In this document: positions 1 to 6,238 of the stretch, piece after piece
How positions within the stretch are numbered: the first letter of the stretch is position 1
Layout: each line of letters begins with the position of its first letter
Assembly: GCA_003560545.1 (NCBI GenBank)
Contig: PWLK01000056.1
Coordinates: forward strand, 1-12,948
Direction: 5' to 3'
DNA from: Candidatus Woesearchaeota archaeon
Lineage (GTDB): Archaea; Nanobdellota; Nanobdellia; Woesearchaeales; 21-14-0-10-32-9
DNA: 12,948 bases
Position numbers and translations under genes: made by a program
Notes under the pieces: model-generated
The model's input: only the letters and a program-made list of their open reading frames with translations
The model's database searches: none
What the model was told of the DNA's origin: nothing

Positions 1-187
1 AATGTTTTGATTTTTACAATAAAAAAGAAAACACAATAAAAACAAAAATAACATAAATAGACTAAATACAGAAATAAAGTAAAAACAAAAATAATACAAA
101 TCACAATACTACACAAATATTAAAACACAATAATATTAATATTTCTATAATTACACTAATTAATTAATTTATGAATTATTTTGTTTC
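1..187. other. A-rich intergenic region without genes
   Basis: Extremely A-rich on the plus strand with very little G. No credible ORF or RNA gene is visible. It contains short repeated words: AAAAACAAAAATAA at 38-51 and 81-94, and AAAACACAATAA at 28-39 and 122-133. On the minus strand the same stretch is T-rich and lies directly downstream of the 239-aa gene, so it can serve as a trailing T-rich termination zone. I see nothing else in it. Confidence 0.6.
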
Positions 188-223
188 AAGCACTTAAAAC
201 ACCAAATATTAGTTTTTGTGCTT
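188..223 (-). terminator. Hairpin at the end of the 239-aa gene
   Basis: AAGCAC (188-193) pairs with GTGCTT (218-223), and inside it AAAAC (196-200) pairs with GTTTT (212-216), leaving an 11-base loop. The stem overlaps the stop codon of the minus-strand gene (222-224). No long U-run follows directly, and archaeal termination depends mainly on T-tracts, so a 3'-end stabilising hairpin is as likely as a terminator. Confidence 0.4.
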
Positions 224-941
224 ATGATATCTCCGCATAAAAGTAATAAGTAGTAGGCGTAACCGCAATAGGATTCTCAGGAACGATCAACTGGAAGTCA
301 TACGAACCAGAATCATAACCAATCTCAGCACTCTCCAAAATAGTAGCAAACACCAAGTTGCCACTACCGTCTTCAAGCAATATCTCCTGGAAAGTCGCCT
401 CTTCCGAAGGAGGCTGAGGCGTATCATCCACGTAAGTCGCAATAGCCCTACAAGTACTATTAGCAATAAAATTAGTCCCGACAAAGAAACCCCTGTGAAT
501 CGTGTTATTGAACGTCCTGTTAATGCTATCCGCAGAAGAATCACTGATATTCAAAGCAGACTGCTCACTAATAATACCTTGCTCCGTCACACAACCAATA
601 GTACTCCAATCAACAGAGTCATTCCTGGAAACATAGACTTCACCAGAAACAGTTTCCAAAGTCCAGTCATAAATAGTGCTTCCTCCTGAATCCGTAAGAG
701 TAATCCCACCTGTGATGTTACCTACATAAGCCTTCCACCTCGGAGTCTGGAAAGCACCACTTAAAACAAGAGTTGTAAAGCTTCCACCAGGAGTAGCTAT
801 CTCGGATGCAGGCTCAGGAGCAGGGATGTCCGTCTCATTAAATTCTATATCCACTCCTGTTGGCTGTGCTCCTGAAAGCATAGACATAGCAATCATGCTA
901 ATTATTAGTGCAAGGATTACAGGTAATGCTATTATTTTCAT
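222..941 (-). CDS. Secreted 'WKAYVGN'-family surface protein (paralogue 1)
   Basis: 239 aa. A hydrophobic N-terminal segment (residues 4-22) ends in SGA followed by Gln26, a signal-peptidase-I-like site, so the mature chain probably begins QPTGV. There is no other membrane helix, so it is secreted or surface-associated. It shares with the two genes at 10065-11634 the block WKAYVGNITG (69-78), a G-EVY-S strand (100-105), the sequon pair NRTFNNT (141-147), two positionally conserved cysteines (117 and 164, a probable disulphide) and a terminal YYFYAEI strand. Seven N-x-S/T sequons suggest glycosylation. The ATG overlaps the stop of the upstream HTH regulator by 4 bases (ATGA), with GGTGGGGTGA just ahead as ribosome binding site, so the two are co-translated. 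No enzymatic motif is seen. A structural, S-layer-like or fibre subunit is an inference. It lacks the class III signal of archaeal type IV pilins. Confidence 0.85.
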   Translation of the reverse strand: MKIIALPVILALIISMIAMSMLSGAQPTGVDIEFNETDIPAPEPASEIATPGGSFTTLVLSGAFQTPRWKAYVGNITGGITLTDSGGSTIYDWTLETVSGEVYVSRNDSVDWSTIGCVTEQGIISEQSALNISDSSADSINRTFNNTIHRGFFVGTNFIANSTCRAIATYVDDTPQPPSEEATFQEILLEDGSGNLVFATILESAEIGYDSGSYDFQLIVPENPIAVTPTTYYFYAEIS

Positions 942-1435
942 TGTAGCATCACCCCACCTTTCTTTTTAGCCCTCTCAAGAACGGTCCAGATCGTCTTCGG
1001 ACTCTTATCGAGCTCCAAAGAGATTTCTTTTAGGGACAGGCCTTCTTTTTTGAGGTGAACGGCGACAGCTTCGAGCACGGACAAGTTCCTGTCTGCGAGA
1101 ACGGTTGTGTTTATTGTTTTTGAAGGCTCGTAGACAAGAGGTTTCTTTGAGGTTTTGTCATAGGAAGACCATATCGTCCTCGGGTTCCTGTTAAGAGCTT
1201 TTGCGATATCTGAGTAATTCAGGTTTTTTTGTTCTTTGAGGTATTTTGTTATGGCTTTTAGGCCGCTTTCTCCGTGCCTGAAAACCGATAAGGGTATTTC
1301 TATTCCTTCTTTTTTTGGCAGGGCTTCCTGGTATGCGATGTCGAAGAAATCAAGGGGTTTTATATCGTGGGAGAAGCGAGCTGTGCTTATCGTTGTTGTG
1401 AATGTGTTCTTTTCGTTGCCCGCTTCAAAAAACAT
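938..1435 (-). CDS. Transcriptional regulator with duplicated HTH domain
   Basis: 165 aa, soluble. Two similar helix-turn-helix units can be aligned: residues about 50-98, with LNYSDIAKALNRNPRTIW, and about 115-159, with LSLKEISLELDKSPKTIW. Each is preceded by a helix of the type 'LkAITkYLKEQ' / 'LEAVAVHLKKEG' and followed by a basic stretch (KTSKK, RAKKK). The R/K-TIW ending is characteristic of a regulator type I associate with DPANN archaea. The first 45 residues have no recognisable fold. The ATG at 1435 sits about 30 bases from a TATA element, so the mRNA is nearly leaderless. Its stop overlaps the start of the downstream secreted-protein gene, which makes that gene its most likely target. 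Three copies of a TGTAAGAA-containing repeat lie between this gene and the divergent gene, one across its own start region, suggesting autoregulation (inference). Confidence 0.8.
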   Translation of the reverse strand: MFFEAGNEKNTFTTTISTARFSHDIKPLDFFDIAYQEALPKKEGIEIPLSVFRHGESGLKAITKYLKEQKNLNYSDIAKALNRNPRTIWSSYDKTSKKPLVYEPSKTINTTVLADRNLSVLEAVAVHLKKEGLSLKEISLELDKSPKTIWTVLERAKKKGGVMLQ

Positions 1436-1437
1436 TA

Positions 1438-1457
1438 TTTTACTCTTTATGTAAGAA
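1438..1457. repeat. Third, partial copy of the divergent-promoter repeat
   Basis: TTTTACTCTTTATGTAAGAA matches the first 20 bases of the second tandem unit (from 1521) at 17 of 20 positions. It lies between the TATA element and the start codon of the minus-strand HTH gene, over the expected transcription start, a position suited to autorepression. Confidence 0.5.
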
Positions 1458-1460
1458 ATA

Positions 1461-1477
1461 CTTTATAAATATTTTGG
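1461..1477 (-). promoter_or_regulatory. TATA/BRE promoter of the HTH regulator
   Basis: On the minus strand this reads CCAAAATATTTATAAAG, with TTTATAAA as the TATA core. The core centre lies about 30 bases from the ATG at 1435, predicting an almost leaderless transcript. This is an archaeal-type promoter assigned by spacing and composition. Confidence 0.6.
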
Positions 1478-1490
1478 AAATTAAACATAA

Positions 1491-1550
1491 TTATACTTAA
1501 TTTGTAAGAATTTATTTATTTTATACTTATTATGTAAGAATTTATTTTTT
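1491..1550. repeat. Two tandem 30-bp repeats in divergent promoter region
   Basis: Units 1491-1520 and 1521-1550 are identical at 27 of 30 positions and share TTATACTTA and TGTAAGAATTTATTT. With the copy at 1438 they form a spaced set in the 188-base region between the divergent HTH-regulator and 588-aa genes. They are probable operator sites for the adjacent regulator. This function is inference. Confidence 0.65.
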
Positions 1551-1569
1551 GTGGATATTGACAAAAAAG

Positions 1570-1583
1570 AAAAGTTTAAATAA
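1570..1583 (+). promoter_or_regulatory. TATA/BRE promoter of the 588-aa surface protein
   Basis: GAAAAGTTTAAATAA-type element (BRE-like purines followed by TTTAAATAA at 1575-1583). The predicted start is near 1604, giving a leader of about 20 bases that holds GAGGG at 1613-1617, six bases before the TTG start. Confidence 0.55.
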
Positions 1584-1623
1584 TACTCAATAAGGGCAAA
1601 TAGAAGGGGAAAGAGGGAACATA

Positions 1624-3390
1624 TTGAACAAGAAACTGCTAATCCTTGCAACCATAGGAATACTAGCCCTGCTAGCAGTACCTGCAACAGCAACAGAACA
1701 AGTAATAGTAAACTCCGCTGACTGGAGAGACGTATACTCAGCAATGCTCTACGCAAGCCTTGAAGGCAAAAAAGGCCACTTCCTAACCAGCGAAAGGCAC
1801 GCCAGAATAATACTGCCAAGCATACCAAGAACTTCTGAAAGCATCGAAGTATTCAGCTCAAGAAACAACCCATTCATAGTAGGATACGAATCGCTTCTGG
1901 AAAGCGAAGGATACCAAAACATAGAAGAACTAAGAACAGGGAGCGCAAACCTCGAAATACTCGAAAGGCTACCAGATATAGACAAATTCATAATCGTAGA
2001 TGACTCGTACGGGTACAACTCGGTATCAGTAGCACCCCTCGCAGCACTAGGAAGATATTACGTATTGTTTGCAAACAGCAATAACATAAACAGGATAGCA
2101 AGCACACTGGAAGACAGGAGTGTAAACGAACTAATAATATACGGGCACACAGACAGGGAACTAAGAGACGCCCTACAAGAATACAACCCTGAGATAATAG
2201 ACACAGGGGACAGATTTGAAAACAACATAGAAATAGTAGAAAAATACCAGGAACTATACAGATCAATCCACGGACAGCCAAGAAGGCAAGCAATACTCAC
2301 AAACGGGGAATTCATAGAAACGAGCATAATGAACGGGGCAGACCCAGTACTATTCATAGGGTTCGCAAACGTACCAGACCACGTACAAGAATACATTGAC
2401 GGAAGCGACTTGGAAGTAGGCACCCTCATAGGAAACGAGCTCATCGGAACAGCCACATTCATCAGGAGGCAGACAGGGCTAAGCGTATTCGTAAAATTCG
2501 GCCAGGGAGCAAGAGTCCCTGAAGGAGCTATCGCGCAGGTAGAAGACCTGGACAGGTTCCCCATCCCAAGGTATGAATTAGACCTGGATGTTGTGAGCGC
2601 GATGATAAACACAGCCACAGACAACTTAGAGGTAACATACAGGAACCTTGCACCCATAGCTACTTATTTCAGGCCGCTAAGCATAAGGGTAAGCGACGAC
2701 CAGCAATCCGTACTCGTAGATATTGAAGATACTTCTCCTATATTCATAGAAGGCAACAGTTACAGGACGATAACATACCCGTTAGTTGACGGGGATGGGA
2801 ACAGGATAGACCTTACAGGGGATGAAAAGCTTCTTTCCATGACTGTAATATACGGGGAATCACCCCGCTCGCTAGAGCAGGAGTTAGAGATACAACTATC
2901 CATTGAAGAAGTGAATATCATTGATGGGGCTGAAATCGAGATAATTGATGTTTCCTACGTGCAGAGAACAAGCACTTTCTTGGTAGATGTGAGGAATATA
3001 GGTGAGGTTGATGCTTACGCAACTGCAGAGATCCACGACTTAATAGTTGATGGAGATACCACTATTTTTGGAACGGATGAAACCGTAATGGTAAGGCCTG
3101 GAAGGACTGCCACGTTAAGTGTTGAAACAACCATGGAAGAAGAGGATATCCCGTACAACGAAGAGGTAAGGGCTAAGGTCTTATATGGGGAGAGGGAGAA
3201 TGCGTTGATAAAAATCACGGAAGGGGTTTTCCCGTTCAAATTTGCCGCTCCAAACATAATGCTTTACATATTAATAATACTGATAATCCTGCTGTTATTG
3301 CTTTTCTTCCTGAACAAGAAGTGTGGGAACTGCAAAGCGAAGAACCCGTTGCTTAGGAAGAAGTGCAGGAAGTGCGGGCATAAATTATAA
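1624..3390 (+). CDS. Membrane-anchored surface protein with CWB2-like modules and zinc ribbon
   Basis: 588 aa, TTG start. GAGGG six bases upstream and an in-frame signal peptide (1-23, cleavage after ATA) support this start; the next Met (41) would lose the signal peptide. Residues 25-300 look like three degenerate cell-wall-binding-repeat-2 (CW_binding_2) modules. The clearest, about 120-208, runs 'IIVDDSYGYNSVSVAPLAA', then a hydrophobic strand, then ELIIYGHTD, ending in GDRFENNIEIVEKY, like the classic GxxRyxTA.xia end. Residues about 437-535 resemble a CARDB/Ig-like sandwich, with INxG-type DVRNIGEVDA. A TM helix (about 545-564) is followed by a cytoplasmic zinc ribbon, Cys567-x2-Cys570 and Cys581-x2-Cys584, at the C-terminus. 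It is probably a monocistronic gene, divergent from the HTH regulator and sharing its repeats. It may be an envelope scaffold protein; the CWB2 assignment is by pattern only. Confidence 0.85.
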   Translation: MNKKLLILATIGILALLAVPATATEQVIVNSADWRDVYSAMLYASLEGKKGHFLTSERHARIILPSIPRTSESIEVFSSRNNPFIVGYESLLESEGYQNIEELRTGSANLEILERLPDIDKFIIVDDSYGYNSVSVAPLAALGRYYVLFANSNNINRIASTLEDRSVNELIIYGHTDRELRDALQEYNPEIIDTGDRFENNIEIVEKYQELYRSIHGQPRRQAILTNGEFIETSIMNGADPVLFIGFANVPDHVQEYIDGSDLEVGTLIGNELIGTATFIRRQTGLSVFVKFGQGARVPEGAIAQVEDLDRFPIPRYELDLDVVSAMINTATDNLEVTYRNLAPIATYFRPLSIRVSDDQQSVLVDIEDTSPIFIEGNSYRTITYPLVDGDGNRIDLTGDEKLLSMTVIYGESPRSLEQELEIQLSIEEVNIIDGAEIEIIDVSYVQRTSTFLVDVRNIGEVDAYATAEIHDLIVDGDTTIFGTDETVMVRPGRTATLSVETTMEEEDIPYNEEVRAKVLYGERENALIKITEGVFPFKFAAPNIMLYILIILIILLLLLFFLNKKCGNCKAKNPLLRKKCRKCGHKL

Positions 3391-3436
3391 TTTTTTCTTA
3401 CCATATTTTATTTCTCTTATTCTTCGGGGTGCCGAA
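3391..3436 (+). terminator. T-rich tract and short hairpin after the 588-aa gene
   Basis: TTTTTTCTT and TTTTATTTCTCTT follow the stop codon, consistent with archaeal T-tract termination. They are followed by a five-base stem, TTCGG (3423-3427) with CCGAA (3432-3436), and a GGTG loop. Confidence 0.5.
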
Positions 3437-3443
3437 ACAAGAA

Positions 3444-3479
3444 GTAAGTAAATTAATAAGTAAAAAAATAAGTAAAATA
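3444..3479. repeat. Three tandem 12-bp repeats upstream of AbrB-like operon
   Basis: Units start at 3444, 3456 and 3468. Each contains TAAGTAAA at the same phase, and the last runs directly into the TATA element. They occupy the BRE and upstream activator position of the promoter at 3474-3486, so they are a plausible operator for the small DNA-binding protein encoded first in the operon. Confidence 0.6.
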
Positions 3480-3486
3480 TATAAAT
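3474..3486 (+). promoter_or_regulatory. TATA promoter of AbrB-like/surface-protein operon
   Basis: AAAATATATAAAT is about 25-30 bases before the ATG at 3508, which predicts a nearly leaderless transcript. The A-rich sequence ahead belongs to the 12-bp repeats. Confidence 0.6.
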
Positions 3487-3507
3487 GTGAGGCGCACAAG
3501 AATATAG

Positions 3508-3672
3508 ATGAAGTTTAAACGAAAACTATACACCCGCGGCCACTCCTACGAAACCACTATCCCTAAACCACTTCTATTCGAACTAAACCCCGACGAAAAA
3601 CACAACGTCATATTCAAATACGACACCAAGAAAAAAAAATGGTACGTGGAATTCGAAGAAAGAAAAGACTAA
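3508..3672 (+). CDS. Small AbrB/SpoVT-like DNA-binding protein
   Basis: 54 aa (ATG AAG TTT AAA ... GAC TAA). The sequence has the swapped-hairpin AbrB pattern: basic start MKFKRKLYTRG, then SYETTIPKPLLFEL with the TIPK turn typical of SpoVT/AbrB antitoxin-like domains, then VIFKYD, and a closing strand KKWYVEFE. Such short single-domain proteins usually dimerise and bind promoter DNA. The ATG lies about 28 bases after a TATA element, supporting a leaderless start. Only one base separates its stop from the next start (3674), so it leads a three-gene operon of surface proteins. No toxin partner is visible, so the function is more likely autoregulation of this operon (inference). It carries more C-ending codons than the following gene. 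It is easily missed because of its length. Confidence 0.75.
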   Translation: MKFKRKLYTRGHSYETTIPKPLLFELNPDEKHNVIFKYDTKKKKWYVEFEERKD

Positions 3673-3673
3673 A

Positions 3674-4360
3674 ATGGTAAAACACAAAGCAATCATAAGC
3701 ATAACAAGCATACTGCTCATCCTAAGCATAGCAACATTCTCATTCTACATAGCAGAAGACCTGCCCAACATAATAACAGGAAGAACAATAACCCAGGCAT
3801 ACATAATAGAAACACCACCAGGAAACTGCACGATAAACCTCACAGAAGGACCTAACCTCGCATCTTTCTACTGCGAAACAGGACAACTACCAATAGAAGA
3901 AGCACTAACAGGACAAAACAACACAAAACTAAACTACACAGCAATATTCAGGTACAACCCCGGAGATGAAGAAAACCCGTGGAGCAGCTACAACCCCCAC
4001 CTGCCAAACTGGACAGAACAAGACCTGAACAACCTGAACAGAAGGCACGGGTACTGGATAATAATGGAAGAACCCGGAATGTACTTCAGGGAAGGATACC
4101 ACTTCACCCAGACAAACATAGTGCTACGGGAAGGATGGAACCTAATAGGATACCCCACACAAGACGAGAGAGACATAGAAGAAGCACTAAGCCAGATAAA
4201 CCACACTTACACGAGAGTGGAAGCATACACTGATATCAACGGAGAAAAAGGATGGGTTTTCCACGTGCCAGGAGAGCCAGGAGACCTCGAAACTATGAAC
4301 CCTGGGCTTGGATACTGGGTGTACGTAGAAGAAGACACGAGCTGGATGGTGAACTGGTAA
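3674..4360 (+). CDS. Membrane-anchored surface protein with two GYW repeats
   Basis: 228 aa. An N-terminal hydrophobic helix (7-27) has no clear cleavage site and probably acts as a signal anchor with the rest outside. It is followed by IITGRTIT (33-40); a similar ITGRAV lies beside the TM helix of the 912-aa protein. The ectodomain contains two copies of one module. Repeat 1, about 57-139, has EGPNLASF, IEEALTG, an aromatic-rich middle and HGYWIIMEE. Repeat 2, about 151-224, has REGWNLIGYPT, IEEALSQI and GLGYWVYVEEDTSW. Modules of 'GWNLIGyP ... GYWVyv' type occur in archaeal surface proteins; their ligand is not known to me. Five sequons are seen. It lies one base after the AbrB-like gene and one base before the 594-aa gene, so the three are co-transcribed and probably translationally coupled. 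Confidence 0.82.
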   Translation: MVKHKAIISITSILLILSIATFSFYIAEDLPNIITGRTITQAYIIETPPGNCTINLTEGPNLASFYCETGQLPIEEALTGQNNTKLNYTAIFRYNPGDEENPWSSYNPHLPNWTEQDLNNLNRRHGYWIIMEEPGMYFREGYHFTQTNIVLREGWNLIGYPTQDERDIEEALSQINHTYTRVEAYTDINGEKGWVFHVPGEPGDLETMNPGLGYWVYVEEDTSWMVNW

Positions 4361-4361
4361 G

Positions 4362-6146
4362 ATGAAAAAACTGAAGAATACAGCGTTGATTGCAACCCTG
4401 TTCCTAATCCTAATATTTCCAGTAGAAGCACAGGAAAGCCCGCCGCTACCCATGGAATTATACGGAAGGGCAATCTCATTCAACGCACCTGTAACACCTG
4501 GAACGCCTGTAACTGCGTTGGACAGCGAAGGAAACCCATGCGGCTTTTTCACAGTAAGATACCCTGGTTACTTCGGAGTCCTTTCATGCATAGGAGAGAA
4601 CACAACCCTTAACGGGACAGGAGCAAGCCCAGGTGAAAACATAAGGTTCAGAATAGGAGGTTTTCCTGCTTCAATCTTATTCAACGACAGCCTGGAAGGA
4701 ATAGGAAACCTTTCCTGGGAAGGAGGGGAATTCGTAAACATAACAATTGTCTCCCCTCCAATAGTATGCGGGGACGGGTTTTGCGATAACTACGAAAACC
4801 ATCTTAACTGCCCTGAAGACTGCCCGGCACCACCTGAAACCACGCCTGGAGACCCTGATCCAAGCGACCCCGAACCAGCGATACCTGACTTTCCCGACTT
4901 CGCAGATGCTCCTGACATAGTAGAGGAAGAGCCACTGCCAGAAGAAGAATGCATAGAATCCTGGAGTTGCAGTGACTGGAGTGAGTGCTTTCCTAATGGA
5001 ACCCAGGTAAGGGAATGTGTAGATGTCAACGAATGCGGTACAGAGGAAGATATGCCTGATACAGTGAGGAGCTGTGTCTACGAAGAGCCTCCCGATGTAG
5101 AAAGGCCTCCTGTAGAGCCTGAAAGACCTCTTCCTGATGATGTGTTCGTGGTAGAGCCGTGCGATGAAAGGCTTCCTATACTGAGCCTTCCTTCCCTTGT
5201 ATTCATAATCCTTTTTTTCATAATAGTAGTTGTTCCGTTAATACACCTTGAAGTGACGAGGAAGAAGATTATTCGGAACAAGTACATAGACGAGATGGAA
5301 AAGCTTAAGATGATATACCATTTGGAGAGAAAAACTTATACTTTCCTTATAATTGTCTCTGTTCTTGCGTTAATTGTTTATTTATACCATTATTTTTTCT
5401 TTTTATGCGAAGACGTTTATTATTCTAACTTGTGGCTTCTTGCGTTATTCGTATTTCTTTCCCCTGTTATAATTCATGTGCTGATAAGCGTTATGAAGTA
5501 CAGTGAGAAAGCCAAGCTTAGGAAGATGAAGTTGTTGAATAACAGTTATTACAGGCATGTCACGCACTTGATAAAGGTTACGAATGAGCAGCTTGCGAGG
5601 TCGGAGAATGATATAACCCAGAAGATTTACAGGCTGGGACAGGATGAGGAGTTTAAAGAGCTTGTGACAAAGACAAAGGAGGTCAGGAATATTTACTATG
5701 ATATGACTAAGCTGTTTGCCTTGTACAAGGAAGAGAAGAAGGCAACGAAGGTTGAGAAGGACTTGCTTGCTAACATAGAGCAGCTTGATAAGAACGATGT
5801 GTTTAATGAGGCTGCAAAGGAGCATCCTGAGCTTGATTCTTTGAGGGCTGACCTGGCTTTGCTTTACAAGGCTTATGAGTCGAAGCAGGAGTTGTATGAT
5901 GAGCTGAGAAGGATTGAGAAGTCCGTGGAGGAAGAGGATGAGGAGGATGGCGATTCTGAAGAAGGAAGTGGTGGTGGAAAGAGTGCTGTTGTAAATGGTG
6001 AGGAGGCGAAGGAAAGCGGGGAAGAGAAGACGCCTAGTGAAGAGAAAGAGAGTGGTGCTGGAGATAAAGAGGGCTCGGGTGAATCTTCCGGGGAGAAGAA
6101 GGAAGGCGAGGAGACCGAGAAGACGGATTCTGAGGGAAAGAAATAA
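4362..6146 (+). CDS. Multidomain envelope protein with three TM helices and acidic cytoplasmic tail
   Basis: 594 aa. The signal peptide ends VEA before Gln24. Residues 24-125 form a Gly-rich sandwich of the type 'YGRAI..APV.PGTPVTA ... CGFFTV.YPGYFGVLSC', common in archaeal surface proteins. A cysteine module, CGDGFCDNYENHLNCPEDC, spans 136-154. A Pro/Asp/Glu linker follows, then a thrombospondin-1-like module (197-239; WSCSDWSEC, CGTEEDMP) and a second acidic-proline linker. TM helices lie at about 271-296, 326-346 and 354-378. The remaining 215 residues should be cytoplasmic: a helical, probably coiled-coil stretch to about 525, then a low-complexity Glu/Lys/Ser/Gly tail. The start is one base after the previous stop, with GGTGA upstream. 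From about 5300 the third codon positions change from A/C-rich to G/T-rich. It is probably an adaptor across the membrane; no enzymatic motif is seen. Confidence 0.85.
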   Translation: MKKLKNTALIATLFLILIFPVEAQESPPLPMELYGRAISFNAPVTPGTPVTALDSEGNPCGFFTVRYPGYFGVLSCIGENTTLNGTGASPGENIRFRIGGFPASILFNDSLEGIGNLSWEGGEFVNITIVSPPIVCGDGFCDNYENHLNCPEDCPAPPETTPGDPDPSDPEPAIPDFPDFADAPDIVEEEPLPEEECIESWSCSDWSECFPNGTQVRECVDVNECGTEEDMPDTVRSCVYEEPPDVERPPVEPERPLPDDVFVVEPCDERLPILSLPSLVFIILFFIIVVVPLIHLEVTRKKIIRNKYIDEMEKLKMIYHLERKTYTFLIIVSVLALIVYLYHYFFFLCEDVYYSNLWLLALFVFLSPVIIHVLISVMKYSEKAKLRKMKLLNNSYYRHVTHLIKVTNEQLARSENDITQKIYRLGQDEEFKELVTKTKEVRNIYYDMTKLFALYKEEKKATKVEKDLLANIEQLDKNDVFNEAAKEHPELDSLRADLALLYKAYESKQELYDELRRIEKSVEEEDEEDGDSEEGSGGGKSAVVNGEEAKESGEEKTPSEEKESGAGDKEGSGESSGEKKEGEETEKTDSEGKK

Positions 6147-6148
6147 GT

Positions 6149-6166
6149 TTGCTAGCAAGCTAGCCA
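6149..6166. promoter_or_regulatory. Palindromic GCTAGC pair, candidate RHH operator
   Basis: TTGCTAGCAA (6149-6158) is a perfect 10-bp palindrome, overlapping GCTAGC-AA-GCTAGC (6151-6164), itself an inverted repeat. It lies 15-30 bases upstream of the BRE/TATA of the ribbon-helix-helix operon. Short repeated palindromes are usual for RHH operators. Further TAGC tetramers occur at 6177 and 6201. The function is inferred. Confidence 0.5.
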
Positions 6167-6179
6167 TATATTAAATTAG

Positions 6180-6195
6180 CGAAATATTTATATAT
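6180..6195 (+). promoter_or_regulatory. BRE/TATA promoter of the RHH/912-aa operon
   Basis: CGAAATATTTATATAT has the archaeal BRE (CGAAA) and TATA (TTTATATA) arrangement. The predicted start is near 6215, giving a leader of about 24 bases without a clear Shine-Dalgarno. The same 16 bases occur on the minus strand at 11739-11754. Confidence 0.65.
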
Positions 6196-6238
6196 TAATA
6201 TAGCAAGTTGTATACCTATAAGACAGCAAATGAACTAA

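Noticed and set aside
222..941. Type IV pilin or archaellin for the 'WKAYVGN' proteins
   Set aside because: No basic-Gly processing site followed by a long hydrophobic mature N-terminus. Instead there is a normal A-x-A|Q cleavage site after the hydrophobic segment.
1438..1550. CRISPR-like repeats
   Set aside because: Only two adjacent units and a partial one, with no spacers and AT-rich content; promoter repeats are the better explanation.
3508..4360. Toxin-antitoxin pair (AbrB-like or RHH antitoxin with downstream toxin)
   Set aside because: The genes after both small DNA-binding proteins are large surface proteins with signal or anchor sequences, not toxin-sized nucleases or kinases.
5445..6167. 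Minus-strand open frame (240 codons), Leu-rich
   Set aside because: Shadow of the Lys/Glu-rich cytoplasmic tail of the 594-aa protein; reverse reading of GAG/AAG codons gives Leu/Phe. No start signals.
6147..6180. Intrinsic terminator formed by the GCTAGC inverted repeat
   Set aside because: Loop of only two bases and no T-run following; position and symmetry fit an operator better.
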